Assembly (NCBI GenBank): GCA_009772935.1
Contig: WOUR01000054.1
Location: forward strand, 7,292 to 64,047
Reading direction: 5' to 3'
DNA: 56,756 nt
From: Rhodospirillaceae bacterium
GTDB lineage: Bacteria; Pseudomonadota; Alphaproteobacteria; Reyranellales; Reyranellaceae
The translations under genes were made by a program, and so were the position numbers. The notes beneath the pieces are model-generated. The model saw only the letters and a list, made by a program, of their open reading frames with translations, was not told the DNA's origin and did no database searches. Positions 35,513 to 45,156 of this stretch are shown piece after piece (the stretch's first letter is position 1; the number at the start of each line of letters is the position of its first letter).

Positions 35513-37046
35513 AGGCGGTCGTCATCACACCGGGAACGGTTCCCCTGTCCGCCTGGCGCGATATCTATCGCGGCGCCGCGGTGAGCCTGGATCCCGCTTC
35601 CTACGAGGCGATCGAGAAGTCGGCGCAGGCGGTGTCGGCCATCCTCGCGAAGCACCAGCCCGTCTACGGCATCAATACCGGCTTCGGAAAGCTGGCCAGT
35701 GTCCGCATCGACGAAGCCGACCTGCAAACCCTCCAGCGCAACATCGTGCTCAGTCACGCCGCCGGCGTCGGGGCGCCGATGCCGGTGCCCGTCGTGCGCC
35801 TGATGATGGCGTTGAAACTCGGCGGCCTGGCCCAGGGCGCGTCGGGCGTGCAGCCCGCGACGGTGCGGCTGCTGGAGACGATGCTCGCCGAGGGGCTGAC
35901 GCCCGTCGTGCCTTGCCAGGGCTCTGTCGGCGCCTCGGGCGATCTGGCGCCGCTCGCCCATATGAGCGCGGCGATGATCGGTGTCGGATCGTTCATCGTC
36001 GACGGCGAAGTGGTGCCCGCCGCGAAGGCGCTGGCCGATGCCGGGTTGAAGCCACTGGCGCTGGGCGCCAAGGAAGGGCTCGCGCTGCTGAACGGCACGC
36101 AGTTCTCGACCGCCTATGCGCTGGCCGGCCTGTTCGAGGCCGAGAACCTCTACGGCGCGGCGCTGGTGACCGGCGCGCTCTCGACCGATGCCGCGCGCGG
36201 CTCGGACGCGCCGTTCGATCCGCGCATCCACCTGTTGCGCCGTCACCGCGGCCAGATCGCGACGGCGGAGGCGCTGCGCCGGCTGATGACGGGCTCGGCG
36301 ATCCGCGCCTCGCACCTGGTGGGCGACGAGCGGGTGCAGGATCCCTACTGCCTGCGCTGCCAGCCGCAGGTCATGGGCGCCGTGCTCGACATCCTGCGCC
36401 AGGCGGCATCCACGCTGGCGACGGAAGCCAACGGCGTCACCGACAATCCGCTGATCTTCACCGATCCCGACGAAGCGCTGTCCGGCGGCAACTTCCACGC
36501 CGAGCCGGTGGCCTTCGCCGCTGATATCATCGCGCTGGCGCTGTGCGAGATCGGCTCGCTGGCCGAGCGGCGCATCGCTATGCTGGTCGATCCGGCGCTG
36601 TCGGGCCTGCCGGCCTTCCTGACGCCGCGCCCGGGTCTCAACTCGGGCTTCATGATCCCGCAGGTCACGGCGGCAGCCCTGGTGTCGGAAAATAAGCAGC
36701 GCGCCCACCCCGCCAGCGTCGACTCGATCCCGACCTCGGCCAACCAGGAAGATCATGTCTCGATGGCCGCGCATGGCGCGCGCCGCCTGCTCGACATGGC
36801 GGCCAATGTTGCGTCCGTCATCGGCATCGAGCTGCTAGCGGCGGCGCAGGGCTGCGACTTCCATCGGCCGCTCGCGTCGAGCCCGCCGCTCGAGGCGGTG
36901 CGCTCGCTGCTGCGCCGTGACGTGCCTCATCTCGAAGACGACCGTCACTTCCATCCCGACATGGAGATGGCGACTTCTCTCGTCGCCAGCGGCACCATTG
37001 TCGCAACCGTCGGCCCCGGCTTCCTGCCCGCCCTTCAGGAGACACC

Positions 37047-37050
<4 letters not shown>
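35509..37050 (+). CDS. hutH: Histidine ammonia-lyase
   Basis: HutH deaminates L-histidine to urocanate. The 513-residue protein has the MIO-forming triad A142-S143-G144 in GSVGASGDLAPLAH, YGINTGFGKL at the N-terminal active loop, NGTQFSTAYAL, and the C-terminal SIPTSANQEDHVSMA. The usual length is about 510. The start is fixed by the ATGA overlap with hutI; the stop overlaps the hutU ATG in the same way, so hutI, hutH and hutU are translationally coupled. Confidence 0.97.
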
Positions 37051-38708
<1,658 letters not shown>

Positions 38709-38719
38709 AATTGGGCTTT

Positions 38720-38742
38720 CCTCCCCCGTCATACGGGGGAGG
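38720..38742. repeat. Hairpin element CCTCCCCCGT-CAT-ACGGGGGAGG
   Basis: A perfect 10-bp stem with a 3-nt loop between hutU and the DUF1028 gene. The CCTCCCC/GGGGAGG arms are the same type as in the multi-hairpin block at 41931-42032, so this is one unit of a short palindromic repeat family. No T-run follows, so an intrinsic terminator is unlikely; an mRNA-stabilising or processing role is possible. Confidence 0.85.
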
Positions 38743-38763
38743 TGGATGAATGGAGCCGCCGAC

Positions 38764-39444
38764 ATGACCTTCTCGCTCGTCGGACGTTGTGCCCGGACCG
38801 GGATGCTGGGGGCGGTCGTCACTACCTCGTCGATCTCGGTCGGCTCGCGCTGCGCGCATGCGCGGGCGGGCGTTGGGGCGGCCCTCACCCAGCATCGCAC
38901 CGATCCGCGGCTGGGGCCGCTGGCCCTCGATCTGCTGGCTCATGGATTCTCCGCACCCGAGGCGATGCAGGCGGTGGTGGCGGCGACCCCGCACCGGCAC
39001 TGGCGGCAATTGGCCCTGATCGATGCGTCCGGCCGCACGGCCATCTATTCCGGCGCCAATGTCCGGGCCGAGCGCGGCGAGGCGCAGGGCAAGGACTGCG
39101 CCGCCATCGCCAACATCGTGCGATCGGCATTGCTGCCTCAGGCCATGGTGGGAGCCTTCGAGGCGTCTCCGGACCTGCCGCTGGCGCGCCGCCTGATCGA
39201 TGCGCTGGCAGCCGGGGAAGCGGCCGGCGGCGAGTACCAGCCGGTGACGTCCGCAGCGCTGCTCGTCGTCGACCGGGAGTCTTTCGCTTATGTCGATCTG
39301 CGTGTCGACGATCATCCGCAGCCCATCGCCGAACTGGCCCGCCTCTGGGCGAAGTACGAGCCCGAAGCCCACGCCTATGTGATCCGCGCGGTTGATCCGG
39401 AAGCCGCGGTGCCACCGCCGGGGATGAAACTCACGCCGACGTGA
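38764..39444 (+). CDS. DUF1028 family protein (predicted Ntn hydrolase)
   Basis: The 226-residue protein matches DUF1028: MTFSLVGRCARTGMLGAVVTT at the start, a GVGAALTQHRTDPRLGPLALDLL segment, and RQLALIDASGRTAIYSGAN. The ATG at 38764 has GGAG eight bases upstream and places Thr2 to become the N-terminal residue, as expected for an N-terminal-nucleophile hydrolase; ATG 38746 is less likely. No substrate is established for the family. It lies 55 bp after hutU, in the position where hutG (formylglutamate deformylase) often sits. Confidence 0.85.
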   Translation: MTFSLVGRCARTGMLGAVVTTSSISVGSRCAHARAGVGAALTQHRTDPRLGPLALDLLAHGFSAPEAMQAVVAATPHRHWRQLALIDASGRTAIYSGANVRAERGEAQGKDCAAIANIVRSALLPQAMVGAFEASPDLPLARRLIDALAAGEAAGGEYQPVTSAALLVVDRESFAYVDLRVDDHPQPIAELARLWAKYEPEAHAYVIRAVDPEAAVPPPGMKLTPT

Positions 39445-39486
39445 TCATGTAATGCAACTTTTTCCCGGGGCCGGCATTCGTCCGAT

Positions 39487-39639
39487 ATGCCCCGCGATGA
39501 TCTCCGTCCCGAAGACCCGGCCGAAAAGGCCGCCCGCGAACGGCTAGAAGCCGCCCTGAAGCGGGCGCTGTGGGCGCAACAAGCATCCCGGTCGTGGGCG
39601 GCCCATACCGCCGCCAAATCGATTCAACCAAACCGCTGA
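39487..39639 (+). CDS. Possible small basic helical protein (50 residues)
   Basis: An open frame from ATG 39487 encodes 50 residues rich in Ala, Arg, Glu and Lys. A central helix (PEDPAEKAARERLEAALKRAL) and a basic tail ending in IQPNR follow. No strong ribosome site is seen, and the last 16 bp overlap the convergent regulator gene. Composition is protein-like but could be chance in GC-rich DNA. Confidence 0.3.
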   Translation: MPRDDLRPEDPAEKAARERLEAALKRALWAQQASRSWAAHTAAKSIQPNR

Positions 39640-40349
39640 TTTCCAACGGCATCGAAGCGGCAGCCCAGCCTGTACCGCGATGACGGGTGCAGGCAGCGCA
39701 CCATCGTGACCGGGGTCGTGCGCGTCCAGGTCCGCCGGGTCAGCAACAGGCAGGGTTCCGACGGGTCGATCTGCAGGCGGCTCGCCTGTTCGGGCGTCGG
39801 CAGCACGGCATCCACGACGTGCTCGATCTCGTCGAACGGCACGTTCTGCACGAGATACTCGCCCGGCGGCACCTCGCTGAAATCCTGATCCAGGAAGTCC
39901 GGCACGACCTGCGGGTTGACGTAGCGGTCCTCGAACTGGACCGGCACCTCGTTCTCGAGATGAAGGCACGCCGAATGGAACACCGACTGCCCCGATCGCA
40001 GGCCCAGCCAGGCGGCGATGTCGGCGGGAGCCGCGACCCGTTCCGCCGAGAGAAGGGCACAGCGATAGTCGTGTCCGCGCTGCCTGACCTCACGCGCGAT
40101 GCTGGCGATGTGCAGCAGGGTCGATTGCGGCTTGTCCTCGGCGACGAAGCTGCCGACGCCGGCCACCCGTACGATGCGGCCCTGCTGGACGAGGTCGCGC
40201 AGCGCCCGGTTCACGGTCATGCGTGACATGCCGAAACGGCTGACCAGCTCGTGCTCCGAGGGCAGGCGGTGGCCGGGCGGCCACGTTCCGTCCTGGATGT
40301 GGCGCACGATATAGTCCTCGACCTGCTGGTAGAGCGCGGTCGGTTCCAT
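39624..40349 (-). CDS. GntR/HutC-family regulator, second paralogue
   Basis: The 241-residue protein has the same layout as hutC: winged helix (ALYQQVEDYIVRHIQDGTWPPGHRLPSEHELVSRFGMSRMTV, residues 5-45, then GRIVRVAGVGSFVAE) and a UbiC-like effector domain ending VTMVRCLHPSSRYRLGCRF. It is the last gene of an operon with the NitT/TauT-type importer and a PhyH oxygenase, so it most likely controls that operon through the palindrome at 43855-43868. The effector is unknown; the HutC-like domain suggests a small carboxylate or heterocycle. Confidence 0.92.
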   Translation of the reverse strand: MEPTALYQQVEDYIVRHIQDGTWPPGHRLPSEHELVSRFGMSRMTVNRALRDLVQQGRIVRVAGVGSFVAEDKPQSTLLHIASIAREVRQRGHDYRCALLSAERVAAPADIAAWLGLRSGQSVFHSACLHLENEVPVQFEDRYVNPQVVPDFLDQDFSEVPPGEYLVQNVPFDEIEHVVDAVLPTPEQASRLQIDPSEPCLLLTRRTWTRTTPVTMVRCLHPSSRYRLGCRFDAVGNQRFG

Positions 40350-40356
40350 CGGTCCC

Positions 40357-41139
40357 TCAGTGCGCCGCGGCGATGGCTTCGACCCGGATCTCCTCGGTGA
40401 GACGGGCCTTGAGCGCCATGAATTCGGGCGAGGTCTTGATCGTGTAGTGCCGCGGATGCGGGAAGCCCACCTCGATCTCGGCCTTGATGCGACCGGGGCG
40501 GGCGCTGAACACGACGACCCGGCTGGCCATGAAGATCGCCTCGTCGATGTCGTGGGTGATGAACATCACCGTCTTCTGCGCCTGTTCCCAGATGCCGAGC
40601 AGCAGCTCCTGCATCAGCACGCGGGTCTGGTTGTCGAGCGCGCCGAACGGCTCGTCGAGCAGCAGGATCTTCGGGTCGTTGGCCAGCGCGCGGGCGATCG
40701 CCACCCTCTGCTGCATGCCGCCCGAAAGCTGCTTGGGAAAGTGATCCTCGAAGCCGCGCAGGCCGACCTGGGCGATGAAACGGTCGCTGATCTCCTTCTG
40801 CTCCGAGAGCTTCATGCCCTTTTCGCGCAGACCGAAGCAGATGTTCTGGCGGACGTTCAGCCAGGGGAAGAGCGTGTAGCTCTGGAACACCACGCCGCGA
40901 TCGGCGCCGGCGCCCACGATCTTCGTGCCGTCGAGCCTGATCTCTCCCGTCGTCGGCGTCTCCAGCCCGGCGACCAGCCGCAGCAGGGTGGACTTGCCGC
41001 AGCCCGAAGGGCCCAGCACGGTGATGAAGTCGTTGTCGCCGACCTCGAGGCCGATCGGCAGCAGCGCCTGGGTCGGCGGCGCGCTGCGTTTGTGACCGGG
41101 GAAAGTCTTGGAGACGTCGCGGATCGACAGCCGGCTCAT
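40357..41139 (-). CDS. ABC transporter ATPase, NitT/TauT family
   Basis: The 260-residue protein contains one nucleotide-binding domain: Walker A GPSGCGKST, the Q-loop VVFQSYTLFPWLNVRQN, signature LSGGMQQR, Walker B ILLLDEPFGALD and the THDIDEAIFMASRV switch. These are the typical forms of nitrate/taurine/sulfonate importers. The ATG overlaps the permease stop (ATGA, 41136-41139). The regulator gene begins 7 bp after its stop. Confidence 0.95.
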   Translation of the reverse strand: MSRLSIRDVSKTFPGHKRSAPPTQALLPIGLEVGDNDFITVLGPSGCGKSTLLRLVAGLETPTTGEIRLDGTKIVGAGADRGVVFQSYTLFPWLNVRQNICFGLREKGMKLSEQKEISDRFIAQVGLRGFEDHFPKQLSGGMQQRVAIARALANDPKILLLDEPFGALDNQTRVLMQELLLGIWEQAQKTVMFITHDIDEAIFMASRVVVFSARPGRIKAEIEVGFPHPRHYTIKTSPEFMALKARLTEEIRVEAIAAAH

Positions 41140-41912
41140 CGCAGCAGGCTCCAGGAGAAGAGGTGCTGGTTCACCTTCTTGAACAGAACGTCCGAGAGCA
41201 GGCCGACCAGGCCGATCACCACGATGCCTGCGATGATGTGGTCGGTCGCCATCAGCGCCTGGCTGTCGGTGATCATGTGGCCGATGCCCGACGAGGCGCC
41301 GATCAGCTCGGCGACGATGATGTAGGTCCAGCCCAGTCCCAGCACCTGGCGCAGCGCCTCGGCGATGTCGGGGGCGGCGCCGGGCAGCACGACCCGGCGG
41401 ATCACGCCGGTATCCTTGCAGCCCAGCGTGTAGGCGGCTTCCACCAGGTCGCGGCGGGTGCCGCTCACGATCATGGCGATCATGAGGGTGAGCTGGAAGA
41501 AGCAGCCGATGAAGATGACGGTGAGCTTCTGGGCCTCGCCGATGCCGACCCACAGGATCAGCAGCGGGATGAAGGCCGAGGCCGGCAGGTAGCGCGCGAA
41601 GGAAACGAACGGCTCGAAGAAGGCCTCGATCGGCTTGTAGACGCCCATCGCGATGCCGAGCGGGACGGCGATGACGGCGGCCAGCACGAATCCGCCGACG
41701 ACGCGCCAGATGGTCATGCCGACGTCGTGGGTGAAGCCCTGGGTGGCGAACAGGTTCCAGGCCGAGACCACCGTTTGCCACGGCGTGGCGAGGAAGTGCT
41801 TCGGTACGGCTCCGCTCAGGCTGAGGAAGGACCAGAGCGCGACGAAGACGATGAAGAACGCCACGCCGAGGGCGATGCGACTCTCCCGTCTGACGGGAAC
41901 CAGCAGTTTCAT
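41136..41912 (-). CDS. ABC transporter permease, NitT/TauT family
   Basis: The 258-residue integral membrane protein has about six helices. It shows the SsuC/TauC-like features FLATPWQTVVSAWNLF, IWRVVGGFVLAAVIAVPLGIAMG, and an EAA loop VEAAYTLGCKDTGVIRRVVLPGAAPDI. It forms the importer with the ATPase and the binding protein. The 131-bp gap to the upstream binding-protein gene is filled by a block of five hairpins. Confidence 0.94.
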   Translation of the reverse strand: MKLLVPVRRESRIALGVAFFIVFVALWSFLSLSGAVPKHFLATPWQTVVSAWNLFATQGFTHDVGMTIWRVVGGFVLAAVIAVPLGIAMGVYKPIEAFFEPFVSFARYLPASAFIPLLILWVGIGEAQKLTVIFIGCFFQLTLMIAMIVSGTRRDLVEAAYTLGCKDTGVIRRVVLPGAAPDIAEALRQVLGLGWTYIIVAELIGASSGIGHMITDSQALMATDHIIAGIVVIGLVGLLSDVLFKKVNQHLFSWSLLR

Positions 41913-41930
41913 GATCTCTTCTCAAACCTT

Positions 41931-42032
41931 CCTCCCCATTCCGATGGGGAGGTGTCGGCGTCCCACGCCGACGGAGGGGTCATGACCCCTCCGCCTCGCA
42001 AGACGAGGCACCTCCCCCGCTGAGGGGGGAGG
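41931..42032. repeat. Block of five consecutive hairpins between binding-protein and permease genes
   Basis: Hairpin 1: CCTCCCCAT/ATGGGGAGG (41931-41952, 9-bp stem). Hairpin 2: GTCGGCGT/ACGCCGAC (41954-41972). Hairpin 3: perfect 20-bp palindrome GGAGGGGTCATGACCCCTCC (41973-41992). Hairpin 4: GCCTCG/CGAGGC (41993-42009). Hairpin 5: CCTCCCCC/GGGGGAGG (42011-42032). All are perfect and almost contiguous. This is a palindromic repeat element of alphaproteobacterial type. Its place between the binding-protein gene and the permease gene is where stem-loops commonly protect upstream mRNA and lower downstream expression. Confidence 0.9.
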
Positions 42033-42043
42033 CAAAAGGCTGG

Positions 42044-43006
42044 TTACTTGATGTACGTCGTGTCGAAGAGCGTATCCATGTTCTCGGGCTTGCTCTTGAT
42101 CACGCCGATCTCGAGGAGCAGCTCGGCCGCTTCCTTGTTGAAGGCCTGGATCTCGCCGCTGAAGAACTTCTTGTTGGCTTCGCGGTCGGCCCACTTGATC
42201 TTGGACTGCGACTTCTCGAACTGCTCGGCCGTCTGCTTCACGTCGGCGCCCATGATCGTGAAGGCCTTCTGCTTGTCCTTCTCGATCATGTCGAGGGCCT
42301 GGAAGTAGCTCTCGACCAGCGCCTTCACGGCCTTCGGGTTCTCCTTGATGAACTTCGGCGTGCAGCCGAAGGAGTCGAACACCATCGGGTATTGCAGCGA
42401 ATCGGCGATCAGCTTGCCGGTCTCGGGCTTGTCGCGCACCAGGCTGAGATAGGGTTCGTAGGTGACGGCGGCATCGAGGTCCTTGCCGGTGACGAAGGCG
42501 TTGGCGGCCGGCGCCGGCTCAAGCGTGACGAGCTTCACGTCCTTCAGCGACATGCCGTTCTTCTTCAGGATCCACGCCAGGGTGAAGTGCGGGTTGGTGC
42601 CCGGCGCCGAGGCGGCGACGGTCTTGCCCTTGAGGTCGGCGACCTTGGAAATGTCGTTGCGGGCGACGATGCCGTCCGAGCCCATGCCCTGATCCATCTT
42701 GAACAGCTGGGTGGTGGCGATGCCGTTGGTGTTCCAGACGATCCAGGTCTCGACCGTGGTCGCGGCGCACTGCAGGTCGCCCGAGGCGATCGCGAGGTGG
42801 CGGTCCTTCTGCGGGATCTTCTTGATCGTGACGTCGAGGCCGTTGGCCTTGTAGATGCCGGCTTCCTTGGCCAGCGTGATCGGCGCGAAGCCTGTCCAGC
42901 CGGAAATGCCGATGGCGACCTTGGTGTCCTGCGCCTGGACGACCGATGCACCGCCCGCGACGGCGGCCGCCGCGACGACGGCGGCGAATGTTGAGAACCT
43001 GGCCAT
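42044..43006 (-). CDS. ABC transporter substrate-binding protein, NMT1/THI5 (NitT/TauT) family
   Basis: The 320-residue periplasmic protein has a signal peptide (MARFSTFAAVVAAAAVAGG..., cut near VQA-QD). The mature chain KVAIGISGWTGFAPITLAKEAGIYKANGLDVTIK is the typical first lobe of this family, followed by ASGDLQCAATTVETW and GKTVAASAPGTNPHF. The ATG at 43006 has GGAG upstream; the longer frame is the shadow of the oxygenase gene. The ligand is not evident. Relatives bind nitrate, sulfonates or pyrimidine precursors, and the RutA-like neighbour favours a pyrimidine-type ligand. Confidence 0.93.
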   Translation of the reverse strand: MARFSTFAAVVAAAAVAGGASVVQAQDTKVAIGISGWTGFAPITLAKEAGIYKANGLDVTIKKIPQKDRHLAIASGDLQCAATTVETWIVWNTNGIATTQLFKMDQGMGSDGIVARNDISKVADLKGKTVAASAPGTNPHFTLAWILKKNGMSLKDVKLVTLEPAPAANAFVTGKDLDAAVTYEPYLSLVRDKPETGKLIADSLQYPMVFDSFGCTPKFIKENPKAVKALVESYFQALDMIEKDKQKAFTIMGADVKQTAEQFEKSQSKIKWADREANKKFFSGEIQAFNKEAAELLLEIGVIKSKPENMDTLFDTTYIK

Positions 43007-43031
43007 TGAAGAGCTCCGTTTGCAGTGAGAG

Positions 43032-43841
43032 TTACGAACGATAGACGACGGGAAAGAGCGGGACTTCGAGCGGATCGCCGTCGTGCAACCCGAGATCGGG
43101 GAAGGGCGGCGAGGTCCGGCCGGCCCGCTGGGCAAAGACCGCGTCGTCGCCGACCCAGCGCGCGGAGAAGACGCGGCGCGCGCGCGGCGACGTATTGGCC
43201 GGCGCGCCATGGACCGTGCGGAAGTTGAAGGCGATGGCGTCGCCCGGCTGCATGTCCCAGCCCGCAATGTCGAGCGTCGGGCGCATCGCCTCGATGTCGG
43301 GCATCACCTCGAAATCGTCGTTGGCGTAGAGCCGCGTGCCGTCGAAGCGCATCGGCCGGAAGCCCCTGCCCCATCCGTGCGAGCCCCTGATGCATTCCAT
43401 CACGACATCGCGTGGCACGGGATCGAGCGGGATCCAGAAGCTGACACTCTGCTGGCCCTCGACGCAGTAGTAGGGCTGGTCCTGGTGCCAGGGAGTGACC
43501 GTGCTGCCGCCCGGTTGTTTCACGAGGACATGGTCATGGAAGAAGCGGGCGGTGCGCGAGCCCATGAGGCGGGCCGCGATCTCCGCGGCCGGCGACTTGT
43601 AGACGAAGGCCTCGAACTCGGGGATGCGTTGCCAGTTGCACAGATCCTGGAAGAAGGGCGCCGAGCCGTCCGCCGGCCGGACCGTCCGCTCCAGCGGGCT
43701 GGGACTGGCCATCAGCGCGTCGACGCCGGCCCGCAGCGGCTCGACCCAGGCATCGAAGGCGCCGCGCAGCAGGAGGACGCCGTCCTGGCGGTAGCGTTCC
43801 GCGGAGTCGTCTGTTTCCTGGGGGGTGGGATCTGTGTGCAT
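43032..43841 (-). CDS. PhyH-family Fe(II)/2-oxoglutarate-dependent oxygenase
   Basis: The 269-residue protein matches phytanoyl-CoA dioxygenase-like enzymes: YRQDGVLLLRGAF at the N-terminus, the iron ligands in TPWHQDQPYY (HxD), and FNFRTVHGAPANTSPRARRVFSARW with the distal histidine and the 2-oxoglutarate-binding arginine. It should hydroxylate a small molecule in the cytoplasm. It is first in the operon with the binding protein, permease, ATPase and HutC-like regulator, with the operator palindrome 14 bp upstream of its ATG. Confidence 0.9.
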   Translation of the reverse strand: MHTDPTPQETDDSAERYRQDGVLLLRGAFDAWVEPLRAGVDALMASPSPLERTVRPADGSAPFFQDLCNWQRIPEFEAFVYKSPAAEIAARLMGSRTARFFHDHVLVKQPGGSTVTPWHQDQPYYCVEGQQSVSFWIPLDPVPRDVVMECIRGSHGWGRGFRPMRFDGTRLYANDDFEVMPDIEAMRPTLDIAGWDMQPGDAIAFNFRTVHGAPANTSPRARRVFSARWVGDDAVFAQRAGRTSPPFPDLGLHDGDPLEVPLFPVVYRS

Positions 43842-43854
43842 ACCTAGCCTGTAG

Positions 43855-43868
43855 CCTGTCTATACAGG
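43855..43868. promoter_or_regulatory. Palindrome CCTGTCTATACAGG, probable operator of the HutC paralogue
   Basis: The arms CCTGT and ACAGG flank CTAT. The core TGTCTATACA is one base from TGACTATACA at the hut palindrome and close to the TGTATATACA-like sites of HutC proteins. It lies 14 bp upstream of the oxygenase gene and 106 bp upstream of the divergent RutA-like gene, so it can control one or both. Assignment to the second regulator is inference. Confidence 0.65.
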
Positions 43869-43974
43869 TCGAGTCAGCAGATTCTGTGCCATTCGGAGCC
43901 GGAATCTCCCGAAGCCCGAGCGCGACGGCTGGCATGACGCTTGCTGCCAGTCCGGCATCAAAGGCAGGTGCAGG

Positions 43975-45057
<1,083 letters not shown>

Positions 45058-45067
45058 TCATTGGACC

Positions 45068-45148
45068 GCGCCATTCCAGTGGCGCTCAAGCTTCTTCGAT
45101 CGGCAAGACATGAGCGCCGCTGAAGTGGCGCGCTCCGGTCGAGACGAC
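45068..45148. repeat. Convergent-gene spacer with small hairpin and a partial palindromic repeat
   Basis: In the 99-bp gap between the convergent RutA-like and dehydratase genes there is a hairpin GCGCCA-TTCCAG-TGGCGC (45068-45085). The segment 45130-45148 matches the right arm of the 13714-13756 palindrome at 16 of 19 bases. No T-run marks an intrinsic terminator. No gene is seen here. Confidence 0.6.
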
Positions 45149-45156
45149 GGTGCCTT

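Noticed and set aside
43879..43907. Second inverted repeat AGATTC/GAATCT upstream of the RutA-like gene
   Set aside because: Arms of only 6 bp with a 17-nt spacer; too weak to separate from chance, unlike the adjacent 43855 palindrome.
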